Assembly: GCA_963377175.1 (NCBI GenBank)
Contig: CAUJNA010000833.1
Location: 62,001 to 126,000, forward strand
Direction of reading: 5' to 3'
Length of the DNA stretch: 64,000 bases
DNA from: Effrenium voratum
Taxonomy: Eukaryota > Sar > Dinophyceae > Suessiales > Symbiodiniaceae
The notes below the pieces were generated by a model that had not been told where the DNA came from, ran no database searches, and saw nothing but the letters and a program-made list of their open reading frames with translations. Positions within the stretch are counted from its first letter, which is position 1, and each line of letters starts with the position of its first letter. The position numbers and the translations under genes were made by a program. Below, one piece after another: positions 39,678 to 51,891 of the stretch.

Positions 39678-40421
39678 CGAGCAAATGGGCGACGCCGAAG
39701 CCTATTAATGGACATGGACTGTCCGCGCGCAAGAAAGACACACGTGCAATACTCATACCCTGTTTTAGCGGCGGATGTTTTATTCCATGTGTAAATTTCA
39801 CGCACCTGATTCACGGGCAGAAATTGTGAGGCTTCTAGGCTACGAGCATTTGCTTATGGCTTTCCCGTATCTGATGTTGTAAAATAGTTGTGCACCGAGA
39901 CGTGGTCTAGCTTTCACGACTTTCACGGTCGCTTGACTTTCTAGCCAACAAAGGTTTACGCTGCAACCTCGAACTTGCCTGTTTCCCTACAACGCTGATT
40001 GGTGAGGTTGTCAGAGGAGTCATACTATTCGTAATGTGTGTGTTCATAGCTCAGCTTGGACTTGTCACTTTTGAACAGCCCGGGTCAACACAGGCAGTAT
40101 ATCGGTAGATGCTTAGCTTGTGCGAAATTGGCGGAACTACATGACTGGTTAAAGTACCGAAGGCGTTTAGATTCCAGAAGGCTCAGGAGACGTAGACCAA
40201 CTATGACCAAATCTTGAAACAGAGGCTGTGCAATTCGCAACTGGATCAAAAGGTCAAATTGGGGACCACTCCCAGGCGCGAGCCATAATACGGGTCACTA
40301 TCAAGCATGTATCATACTTGCCGCTCTGGGCTCTGCTTCAAAAACACATGCTTCGTCGCGTTAGATAGTTTTGCTTTGCCAAGATAAACTAAGTCGAAGT
40401 AGACTCTTCCCGAAAGCAAGT
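39678..40421 (+). repeat. Outer arm module, left copy
   Basis: Unique-looking sequence whose reverse complement is at 56790-57600. Shared landmarks include GCAAATGGGCGACGCCGAAG, GGCAGTATATCGGTAGATGC and the CCCGAAAGCAAG end. No coding frame stands out in either copy. Confidence 0.8.
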
Positions 40422-40424
40422 CCG

Positions 40425-40903
40425 CCGACCCCTTGTCTGAACCATCATCATCATCGTCGTCATCGTCGTCATCCTCATCATCATCATCATCACGCCAAGG
40501 CGTCGCTCGGCTCCAGTGGCGATTCAAGGGATGCTACTATGATAGTTATCCAGGCGCCGCTAGACATGCAGAGGATGTTGCGATGATAGTTGTGATGACG
40601 CGGATGATCGCCATCATCTTCCTCATAGCCCTCATCGTCATCATCATCACCGTTGTCATCATCATCATCGTCATCATCATCCACTGTTGGAGACGCAGGG
40701 GATGCTGCGATGATACTTCTCATCGTCATCGCTGGAGATGCAGTGGGTGCTACGATGATGCTTTTCATCATGTTCCTAGTCATCATCGTCATCATGACCG
40801 TTAGGTGCTACGATGATACTTGTTATCGTCATCGTTGGAGATGCAGCGGATGCTCATCATCATCACCACCGTTAGATGCATCATCATCATCATCATCACC
40901 GTT

Positions 40904-40950
<47 letters not shown>

Positions 40951-40960
40951 TTCTTTACTT
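40425..40960 (+). repeat. ATC/GTC-rich repeat block, extra copy
   Basis: Higher-order repeat of the same family as 45046-48275, in the orientation of the right arm. Its first 200 bases match the reverse complement of 46870-47080, including CACGCCAAGGCGT and GGCGATTCAAGGGATGCTAC. Confidence 0.75.
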
Positions 40961-40974
40961 CTTATTTTCCGGGC

Positions 40975-41631
40975 CTGCCGCCTCTAGCCGGCTACGCCCC
41001 TTTGAAGTTATACCATATCATGTCATGTTTTTGTATGAGAAACGTATCCTGTGCTATGATATGGCTGGTTAGGTTATGCATGTTGCCCACCCCAACCCCA
41101 GATCATGCCGGGGATGCCAGCTTTCTGGGCCCTAGCCGGGACCCAAACCAGAAGGCTGACATGGGGTCGCGCGCGCGCGCGCCAAAGGCCGCAGAAACAG
41201 CAGCCCAAAAAGAACAGCCCGCAAGCCAGCCCGGAAACGCAAAAGCAACAACGCACCGTAAGTAGCAGCGTTTTGTGGCTGGGGTCGCGCGCGCGCGCCA
41301 GAAGGCCCGAAAACCAACGTGAAAAAAGCAAGGACCGCGCAGCACGACAAAAGTAAAACGGACAGAACAACAGCCCACCGCTCAGCACAGCAGTTTTTGG
41401 CGGTATTTACAGCGTTTTGTACAGCGAGGACCCAGCATCGCCGGCATGCCCGGCAGCGCTTGGCGCCAAAATGCGCAAAAATGAGCCTCGCTTATATCCC
41501 TCCGATACCTTCTAAAAAACAGTGCTTCATGGGTTGAGAGAATTTTTGGAAGGAAGTCTTGATGATGCAGACCAAGCCCCGCGGAAGCATCACCCAGGCA
41601 CAACCCCAGACCCTGATGATGTCAGCCACAT
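40975..41631 (+). repeat. Module B, left copy
   Basis: Direct repeat of 55108-55735 with strong identity, from GGCCTGCCGCCTCTAG through GATGATGTCAGCCACAT. Contains CG-alternating runs (CGCGCGCG) at about 41167 and 41288. It joins module C directly at 41631/41632, where the right half instead carries satellite. Confidence 0.85.
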
Positions 41632-43760
41632 GGCCTAAACCCTGCATATACGCGATTCTGCGAGGGTTTCCAGCAGGCAAGCAAAACCGCAAGCCCGAGC
41701 TGGTGATGCAGAGTGCCGGATTTAGGCCACGCATCACGACCAAGTGACGAGGGTGGGCGGCACCAGGGTGCAGCCCCTATAGCTAGAGCTAGCAGGCTAA
41801 TTGCCTAGCGGCGACATGCTACCCTAGGAGGCGTAGCCGGATTTACGGGCTGCCGCCCAGTGCCACCGCCCCGCAGGGTCACTGTCCTGTGTGTTGGCCT
41901 TGAGGTAGACCCCGAAATCTGTGAATTCTTTGGCCGGCTTTGGTAGGCTCTTGTTTCCTTTTGGGGCAGCGTTCCTTTGCCTTTTTTAGACTTTCCGGTA
42001 TGTCGGCCTCTGAGGCAGACTGCGGGGTCTGCAGATATTCGCTGCCTTTTGGTATTGGTTCTTTTATTTTGTTGGGGGACTTGCCTGTATACTGGTCTCT
42101 TAAGTAGACCTCGGGGTTTGCGGACTTGTTTTCTTTTTTGGGGGGACTTCCCTCCATGCTGGTTTATGAAGTAGATTCTGGGGTCTGCGGATGCTGGGGC
42201 TGTGTTTGGTAGTGCTGCTTTTTTTGGGGGGACTTTCCTGCATGTTGGTTTGTGAGGGTCTGCGGATACTCGGGCTGCCTTTGGTAGTACTTTCCTGTAT
42301 GTCCGTCTGTGAGGTAGACCCCGGTCTGTGGACGCTCGGGCTGCTGTTGGCAGTGTTTCTTTTTCTTGGGGGGGCTGTCTTGTATGTTGGTTTGTGTGGT
42401 AGATTTTGGGGTCTGTGGATACCCGGGCTGGGACGCGCTGGCTCATGGCCAGCCGTTTTTGTCGGTCTGAGAGTTTCAGTGGGAGGCCGTGCCCTCAATC
42501 GTCCCCAGCAGAAAGTTATTGGGTTGAAAGGCCCAAATAAATAGGCGCTGGGGTGGTTTGGAGGGTTCATTCTGTTTCCCGAAAAACTGGTCGGAAAACT
42601 CTTTGTTTAGAAAACCCTATCTAAAGGCTGCTGCTTTGAGTGGGGTGATGTTGAAACGGCGAAGAGAAATTCAGACATCCAACCACAAAGTCAGAGACCC
42701 AGATGTCAGACATCGCCGCGCAAAGACTCAGACATCACAGCACGAAGAGTCAGACATCGCAGCACGGAGAGTCAGACATCATGGCCGCCAACACCCGCCG
42801 ACCGCCGTGCGTCAAGATCGCAACTCGCCACCCGACACCATGTCTGTTAGCTTGCCTTTTTGTGTGACTGCTTGGCTGCTTTTCTTTCTCCTGCCTGGCG
42901 CCTGTCTGCGCGCCTGTTTTTTTGCTTGCTTGTCTGTTTGCAGGTCTTCTTGTTCTGCTCGTCTGCTCGCCTGTTGCCTGCCTGCGTGCTGTCCTGCCTG
43001 CCTGCCCTGCCTGTTGTCTTGTTTGCTCGCTTTGCTTCGTGCCCGGGCGATGGCTTGTCCGCGTGCTTTCTTACTTATACGTCTGTCTGCCGGCCTATTG
43101 GGATATGACCCTGGCACCGGAGCTGCTTCAGGCGGAAACTGGCACAGCCGCCGGGCAAAGCACGCGGTGGAGGAGGGCGCAGAAATCGAGAGCGCGCCGT
43201 CGTACTGCAGGCGCCGTGCGAAGGGAGTGTTGTTCTGAGGTTGACTTTCATTTGCCAGAAGAGGGGGGAACAGAAGAGACAGTTTCATGCCCTGAGCACG
43301 CGATCTGACGGGATTGACCCGAGGATTCACAAAGGCCGGGGTTGCGCGGAGATTGATCCGCGTACGCGTGTGCAGGCCTTGAAGCTGTCTCATGTTCTCC
43401 TCTGTTCTGGCAGCGGGGGGGTTGATGGGGGGTGATGATGATGTTGGTGCGCTGGTGATGCATTTGTTTTTTACATAGCCCCCGGGTGGCTATAACTCCC
43501 GACCCCCGGGGATAACCCCCGTAAAGTGAAATGCCGCAGTCATTTTGATTGAGCTGTTGCGTTTTTGTCCAACCCGAGCGGTGCTCCCAGGTACCGCTCC
43601 GGCCTTACTTCGGTCTGTTTTCTGTTTCTGGGTTTTGCACGTTTGCGCCGGTTGATGCAGAGACGCGGGGATGAGGGATTCCTGTGTCTGTGATGCTGCT
43701 TTTTGTGGCCCGTTTTGCTGATTTTTGTCGGTGCTTCCGGGCACGACCTCCCCTAATTAT
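41632..43760 (+). repeat. Modules C and D, left copy
   Basis: Its reverse complement is at 50040-51891. Landmarks: GGCCTAAACCCTGCATATAC at the outer end, CTAGCAGGCTAATTGCCTAG near 41790, GGTCGGAAAACTCTTTG near 42590, and CAGGTACCGCTCCGGCC near 43590. Frames are long because of G/T bias (Leu/Cys/Val-rich), but their reading is not kept between arms, so I do not call a gene. Confidence 0.8.
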
Positions 43761-43764
43761 TTTG

Positions 43765-45045
43765 GGCCGTTGCCGGCTGCCTGCCTGCCTGCCTGCCTGC
43801 CTGCCCGTTTGTTAGCTTGCCTTCCTACGTGGCTGCCTTTTTTTGCCTCTCCTGGCTCTTTGCCTGTCCGCGCGCCCGCTTTTTTGATCGCTTGCCTTTC
43901 TTGTGTTCCTACGTCTGTATGTATATGCATATGTATATGTATAAGTTTATGTGCATGTTTTGTGATGTTGGGTGCAACAATGCAATGTAATTCAATGCAA
44001 TGCAATGTAATGTAGTGTAGTGTAGTGTAGTGTGTAGTGTGTAGTGTAGTGTAGTGTAGTGTAGTGTAGTGTAGTGTATGTGTGATGTATGTATGTACTG
44101 TATGTCTGTATGTATGCATGCATGCGTGCATGTATGAATGTATGTATTGTATGTATGAATGAATGTATGTATGAAAAGTTATGCATGTAATGTATGTAAT
44201 GTATGTATGTATGTAATGTATGTATGTATGTATGTGTGTATGTATGTAATGTATGCGTGTAATGTATGTGCGTAATGTATGTGTGTATGTATGCATGTAT
44301 GTAACGTAGTGTGTGTATGTAATGTATGCATGTAATTCATGCATGTATGTATGTAGGTACGTACGTACGTTATGTGTATGATGTATGTAGGGACGTAATA
44401 TATGTATGTAAGTATGCATGTTTATGTATGTATGTATGTATGTAATGTAATGTAATGTAATGTAATGTAATGTAATGTAATGTAATGTAATGTAATGTAA
44501 TGTAATTAATGTAATGTAATGTAATGTAATGTATGTATGTACGTATGTATGTATGTAATGTATGTATGTATGTATGTATGTAGGTGTGTATGTATGTATG
44601 TATGTATGTATGTATGTATGTATGGAATGTATGTGTGTATGTATGTATGTATGTATGTATGTATGTATGTATGTATGTATGTGTGTAATTATGTATGTAT
44701 GTATGTATGTATGTATGTATGTGTGTTATGCATGCATGTGTGTAATGTATGTATGTATGTAATGTATGTATGTAATGTAATGTCATGTAGTGTAATGTAA
44801 TGTAATGTAGTGTATGTATGTTATGTTGTGCTATGTTATGTATGTATGTATGTATGTATGCTTGTATGTATGTGTGTGTATGTAGGGAATGTAATGTTAT
44901 GTAATGTAGTGTAGTGTAGTGTAGTGTAGTGTAATGTATGTATGTATGCATGCATGTATGTATGTGTGTGTATGTATGTAATGTACGTCGTCTATGTATG
45001 TATGTGTGTAGTATGTATGTATGTACGTATGTACGTATGTACGTA
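43765..45045 (+). repeat. (CTGC)n then (ATGT)n microsatellites
   Basis: CTGC units to about 43805, a short unique piece, then about 1.1 kb of TATG/TAATG units up to 45045, including a nearly pure TGTAA run at 44440-44535. Mirror image of 48310-49970. Confidence 0.9.
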
Positions 45046-46865
45046 TGATGATGATGTGGATGTTGACGATGACAATGATGACAACGGTGATGATGATGAC
45101 GATGATGATGATGACCATGAGGAAGATGAGGAAAAGTATCATCGTAGCATCCGCTGCATCTCCAACGAGGACGATGACAAGTATCATCGCAGCACGCCCC
45201 TGCATCTCCAACAGTGGATGATGATGACGACGATGATGATGATGACAACGGTGATGATGGCGAGGATGACTATGAGGAAGATGATAGTGATCATTCGCGT
45301 CATAACAAGTATCATCACAACATCCTCTTCTCCAACAGTGGATTATGATGACGATGACAATGATGACAACGGTGGTGATGATGACGCTGATGATGATGAT
45401 GATGACCACGAGGAAGATGATAGTATAGTGATCGTTCGCGTCATCACAAGCATTATCCGTCTCTAGCAGTGCCTGGATAACTATCATCGTAGCACCCGTT
45501 GCGTTGCAAGTGGTGTTTAACGTCCCTTTTGATTTCTGCATAAGAAGTAAAGAAACGATGACGATGATGATGATAACGGTCATGAAGTATCATCGTAGCA
45601 TCCGCTGACGATGATAAGTATCATCGTAGCATCCCTTGGCAATGATGACGATGATGATGATGACCGTGAGGAAGATGAGGAAAAGTATCATCCTAGCATC
45701 CGCTACATCTCCAACGAGGACGGTGACAAGCATCATCGCAGCACGCCATGCATCTCCAACAGTGGATGATGATGACGATGATGTTGGTGACAACGGTGAT
45801 GATGACGAGGATGACTATGAGGAAGATGATAGTGATCATTCGCGTCATCACAAGTATCATTGCAACATTTTCTGCATCTCCAGCAGTGCCTAGATAACTA
45901 TCATCGTAGCATCCGTCGCATTGCAAGTGGTGCCTAACGTTCCTTTTGATTTCTATAGAAGAAGTAAAGAAAGGATGGTGATGGTGATAACGGTCATGAA
46001 GTATCATCGTAGCATCCGCTGCATCTCCATCGATGACGATGATAAGTATCATCGTAGCATCCCTTGATGGTGATGACGATGATGATGACCATGAGGAAGA
46101 TGAGGCAAAGTATCATCGTAGCATCTAACGGTGATGATGATGATGATGACCATGAGGAAGATGAGGAAAAGTATCATCCTAGCATCCGCTGCCTCTCCAA
46201 CGAGGATGATGACAAGTATTCTCGCAGCATCCTGCATCTCTAACAGTGGATGATGACGACGATGATGATGATGATGACAACGGTGATGATGATGAGGATG
46301 ACTAAGAGGCAGATCACAGGAACCAGCCGCGTCATCACAAGTATCATCGCAACATCTTCTGCATCACCAGCAGTATCTCAAAACGGATGATAATCATCAC
46401 TATGCATCCTCAGCATCACCAACAGTCATGATGACAATCATGAATGCGCATCTTCTGCATCTTAAATCGGGCGATGACAATTATCACGACGCATCCCCAG
46501 CATCTCTTGCAGGAATGCTCATATGATGATGATGATAGCGGTGATGATGAGGATGTTGACTATGAGGAAGATGGTGAAAAGTATCATCGTAGCGTCATCT
46601 CCAACGATGACGCTGGTAAGTATCATCGTAGCACCCCCTGCATCTCCAACAGTGGATGTTGATGACGATGAGAATGATGACAACGGTGATGATGATGACG
46701 ATGATGATGATGATGACGGTGAGGAAGATGATGAAAAGTATCATCGTAGCATCCGCTGCATCTCCAACGATGATGACGACGACAAGCATCATCGTAGCAC
46801 CCCCTGCATCTCCAACACTGGAAGATGATGACGATGATAATGATGACAACGGTGACAATGAATGA
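45046..46865 (+). repeat. GAT/GAC-rich higher-order repeat, left arm
   Basis: Units of roughly 350-500 bp alternate GATGATGAC runs with fixed phrases: GTATCATCGTAGCATCCGCT, GCATCTCCAACAGTGGATGA and, in some, CCTTTTGATTTCT with AAGAAGTAAAGAAA. Four to five copies between 45046 and 46865. Frames are Asp/Met-rich artefacts of the repeat. Confidence 0.85.
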
Positions 46866-46999
46866 GGAGGATGATGGCGATCATCCGCGTTATCGCAACT
46901 ATCATCGCGACACCCTCTGCGTCTCCAGCGGTGCCTTGACCACTATCATCGTAGCATCCCTTGAATCGCCAATGGACCGAGCGCCACGCCTTGGCGTGA

Positions 47000-48275
47000 T
47001 GATGAGGAGGATGACGATGATGATGATGATGATGACACCCTTCCCATGCGCCTCTCCCTAGCAGACAAAGGGTCGGCGGATATAGAAACCAAAAGGGGCG
47101 TTAGACACCACTTGCAATGCAACGAATGCTACGATGATAGTTATCCAGGCGCTGCCAGAGATGCAGAGGATGTTGCAATGATACTTGTGATGACGCGAAT
47201 GATCACTATTATCTTCCTCATAGTCATCCTCGTCATCATCACCGTTGTCATCATCATCATCGTCATCATCACCCACTGTCGGAGATGCAGGGGATGCTGC
47301 AATGACACTGGTCATCGTCCACGTTGGAGTTGCAGCGGATGCTACGATGATACCTTTCAGCATCTTCCTCATGGTCATCATCATCATCATCATCGTTATC
47401 ACCGTTAGATGCTACGATGATACTTTTCATCATCTTCCTCATAGTCATCCTCATCATCATCACCGCTAGCATCGTCCTCACCCTCGTCCTTGCAGCGAAG
47501 CTACGATGATACTTTTCATCATCTTTCTCCTAGTCAAGATCATCATCATCATCATCGCCGGTATCATCATCGTCATCGTTTCTTTACTTCTTATATAGAA
47601 ATCAAAAGGGACGTTAGGCACCACTTGCAACGCAAGGAATGCTACGTGATAGTTGTCCAGGAGCTGCTAGAGACGCAGAGGATGTTGCGATGAGACTTGT
47701 GATGACGCGCGTGATCACTATCATCTTCCTCATAGTCATCCTCGTCATCATCACCGTTGTCATCATCATCATCGTCATCACTATCCACTGTTGGAGATGC
47801 AGTGGATGCTGCGTCCTCGTTGGAGATGCAGCGGATGCTACGATGTTGCTTTTCATCATCTTCCTGATCATCATCACCGTTAGATGCTACGATGATACTT
47901 GTCATCCGTCATCATCATCCACTGTTGGAGTTGCAGGGGATGCTACGAGGATACTTGTCTTCGTTCTCATTGGAGATGCAGCGGATGCTACGATGATACT
48001 TTTCATCATCTTCCTCGTAGTCATCATCATCATCACCGTTATCATCATCATCACCCTCCTTTTGTATTTCTTATATAGAAATCAAAAGGGACGTTGTCGT
48101 CATTATCATCGTCATCGTCATCCATGCAGGGGATGCTACGATGATACTACTCCTTTTCATCGTGGAGATGCAGCGGATGCAACGCAGATGCTTTTCATCA
48201 TCTTCCTCATAGTCATCAGCATCATCATCCTTATCATCATCGCCGTGATCATTGTCATCGTCATTCGGAACAAGC
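47000..48275 (-). repeat. GAT/GAC-rich higher-order repeat, right arm
   Basis: The same units on the opposite strand, with ATCATCATCGTCATC runs, GGAGATGCAGCGGATGCTAC and ATAGAAATCAAAAGGGACGT. Phrase order is the mirror of the left arm. Confidence 0.85.
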
Positions 48276-48309
48276 CAGCCACGGCCTGCCTCCAAGCCGC
48301 TGCAGTCAG

Positions 48310-49884
48310 ATATCATAGCATAACATACATGCACACATACGATTACATACCATTGCAGTACATTACCATACATTAGTACATGCATACATAGCATGCACGT
48401 ACGCACACACACACATACCTACATGCATACAGAAATACGTGTCATGGCAGAAATGGCATACTGTGACACAACAAAACATTACATATATACATGCACACAT
48501 TACATTACATTGCATTGCATTACATTACATTGCATTGCATTACATTACAAACATGCATACATTACACACATACATTACTTACACACATACTTACACACAT
48601 ACATACAACACATACAATACAATACAATACATTACATACAGACATGCATACATACATACATTACATTTCATTGCGTTACATTACATTACATTACATTACA
48701 TACACACATACACACATACACACATACATTACAGACATACACACATACATACATTGCATTACATGACATACGAACATACATACATACACTGCAATACATG
48801 ACATTACAATACAACACATTCCATTTTATACATACATACATACACACATTACATTACATTACATTACATTACATTACATACATACATAGTTACATGACAT
48901 TACATTACATGACATCATATTTCATTACATTACGTGTATGCATACATACATACACACATACATACATACATTACATGACATTACATGATGTTACATTACA
49001 TTACATGACATTACATTACATTACATGTACCATTACATTACATTTACTATCTCATACCACTTGCCATTACCAATGCCATTTCCATTACCACTACCATTAC
49101 ATTACATTACATTGCAGCACATGACATACATGACATACATGATCCACATACATACCACACATACCATACATCCCATACATACCAGACATACCACACATAC
49201 CATACATACCATACATACCATACATACCGCACATACCACACATACCATACATACCATACATACCATACATACCACACATACAATACGTACGTACATACAT
49301 ACATACATACATACATGCATACATACATACATAAATACAATACAATACATACATAGATGCATACATTACATACATACATACATACATACATGCATACATA
49401 CATACATAAATACAATACAATACAATACAATACAATACATACATAGGTGCATACATTACATACACACATACATACATACATACATACATACATACATACA
49501 TACATACATACATACATACATACATACATACATACTCACACATACATACATACATACATACATACATACATACATACACACATACATACATACATACATA
49601 CATACATACCATCATACATACATAAATACCATCATACTTCTACATACATACATACACACACATACATACATACATACTTACTTACATACATACATGTATA
49701 TATTCAATACATACACACATGCATACATACATACACACATACATACATACATACTTACATGTGTATACACACATACATACAGAAAGGCAAGCGATCAATC
49801 AAACGGGATCACGGACAGGCGCATAGGCAGGAGAGGAAAAAAGTCAAGCAGCCGCACAGGAAGGCAAGCTATCAGGCAAGCTAT

Positions 49885-49967
<83 letters not shown>

Positions 49968-49970
49968 CTA
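48310..49970 (-). repeat. (ACAT)n then (GCAG)n microsatellites
   Basis: ACAT/ATTAC units from 48310 to 49790 with a pure tract at 49460-49610, then GCAG units at 49875-49965. Mirror of 43765-45045 but longer. Confidence 0.9.
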
Positions 49971-50039
49971 GGGCCTAGGAAGACAACAGGCCAGCCGCCA
50001 ACCGCCAAAAATAGGGGAGGGGTCTTGCCCAAACGGGAG

Positions 50040-51891
50040 GGGTCGTGCCCGGAAGCACCGACAAAAATCAGCCCACGTCTCCGCATCATCCAAACCGGCG
50101 CAAACGTGCAAAACCCACAAACAGAAAACAGCCCGAAGTAAGGCCGGAGCGGTACCTGGGAGCACCGTTCGGGTTGGACAAAAACACAGAAAAAACACCT
50201 CCGGGAGCCCTCAAGACCAAAAGGCTCAAAACAAAAAGACTGCGGCAATTCACTTTACGGGGGTTATCCCCGGGGGGTCGGGAGTTTTAGCGACCGGGGG
50301 CTATGCAAAAACCAAATGCATCACCAGTCATCATCCCCCATCAAACCCCCCCTGCCAGAACAGAGGAGAACACAAGAGACGGTTTCAAGGCCTGCGCACG
50401 CGTACGCGGATCAATCTCCGCGCAACCCCGGCCATGGTGTATCCTCGGGTCAATCCCTTCGGATCGCGTGCTCAGGGCATGAAACTGTCTCTTCTGATCC
50501 CCCTCTTCTAGCAAATGAAAGTCAACCTCAGAACAACACTCCCTTCGCACGGCGCCTGCAGTACGACGGCGCGCTCTCGATTCTGCGTTCCACCGCGTGA
50601 AGCAGCTCCAGGGGTCATATCCCAATAGGCCGGCAGGCCGGCAGACAGACGCGCAAGCAAGAAAGCACGCGGACAAGCCATCGCCCGGGCAGGAAGCAAG
50701 CGAGGAAACAAGAAAACCGGCAGGGCAGGCTGGCAGGACAGCGCGCAGGCAGGCAACAGGCAAGCAAAAAAGCAGGCGCGCAACAGGCGCCAGGCAGACA
50801 AGCAGTCGCACAGGAAGGCAAGCGAACAGACATGGTGTCGGGTGGCAAGTTGTGATCTTGACGCACAGCGGGCGGCGGGTGTCGGCGGCTATGATGTCTG
50901 ACACTCCGTGCTGTGATGTCTGCGCGCGGTGATGTCTGACATTTGGGTGTCTGACTTTGTGCTTGGATGTCTGAATTTCTCTTCGCTGTTTCAACATCAC
51001 CCCACTCAAAGCAGCACCCTGTAGATACGGTTTTCCAAACAAAGAATTTTCCGACCAGCTTTTTGGGAAGCAGAATGAACCCTCCAAACCACCCCAGCGC
51101 CTATTTATTTGGGCCTTTCAACCCAATAACTTTCTGCTGGGGAACGATTGAGGGCACGGCCTCCCGCTGGGGCTCTCAGACCGCCAAAAACGGCTGGCCA
51201 TGAGCCAGCGCGTCCCGCTTCAGCTCCGCAATCTCGAAGCGCCGCACCGTGGCGCATCGGACAGGCGCAAAACGCCGATCTGTCTGTGTGTGTGTGTGTC
51301 TGTGTGTGTGTCCGTTTTTGGGAAGGAAGTCCCCAAAAAAGGAAAGAAACCCAGGCACATACAGGAACGTCGCAAAAAAAGGAAGGGACACACTGCCAAC
51401 GCCCGAGATCCCCAAAAAAGAAAAGAAACACCCCCAAAACGCAGCCAAGTCTCCGCAGACCCCGTGCAGCCCGAGCACCGCAGACCTCGGGGTCTACCTC
51501 AGAGACCAGCATACAGGCAAGTCCCCAAACAAAAAAAATTAACCACTACCAATAGGCAGCCCGAATATCCGCAGACCCCGCAGTTGCCTCAGAGGCCGAC
51601 ATACCGGAAAATCCAAAAAATGCAAAGGAACGCTGCCCAAAAAGGAGAGAATCTCGGGGTCTACCTCAAAGGCCAACACACAGGACAGGGGGCGGCGCCG
51701 GGGGCCTTCCGGGGTAGCATGTCGCCGCTAGGCAATTAGCCTGCTAGCTATAGGGGCTGCGCCCGGGTGCTGCCGACCCTCGCCGCTTGGTCGTGACGCG
51801 CCGCCTAGATCCGGCACCTCTGCATCACCAGCTGTTTTGCTTGCCTGTGGGAAACCCTCGCAAAACATCGCGTATATGCAGGGTTTAGGCC
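50040..51891 (-). repeat. Modules D and C, right copy
   Basis: Reverse-complement counterpart of 41632-43760; ends at GGGTTTAGGCC, after which the 38-bp satellite begins directly. A TG/TGTC microsatellite at 51280-51310 is specific to this copy. Confidence 0.8.

Noticed and set aside
41100..43400. Several long frames in both arms as a duplicated gene
   Set aside because: Reading frames and stops are not conserved between the mirrored copies, which differ by frame-breaking indels.
44370..49978. Long Tyr/Thr/His or Met/Tyr/Val/Cys-rich frames
   Set aside because: Direct translations of (ACAT)n and (ATGT)n; no non-repeat coding signal.
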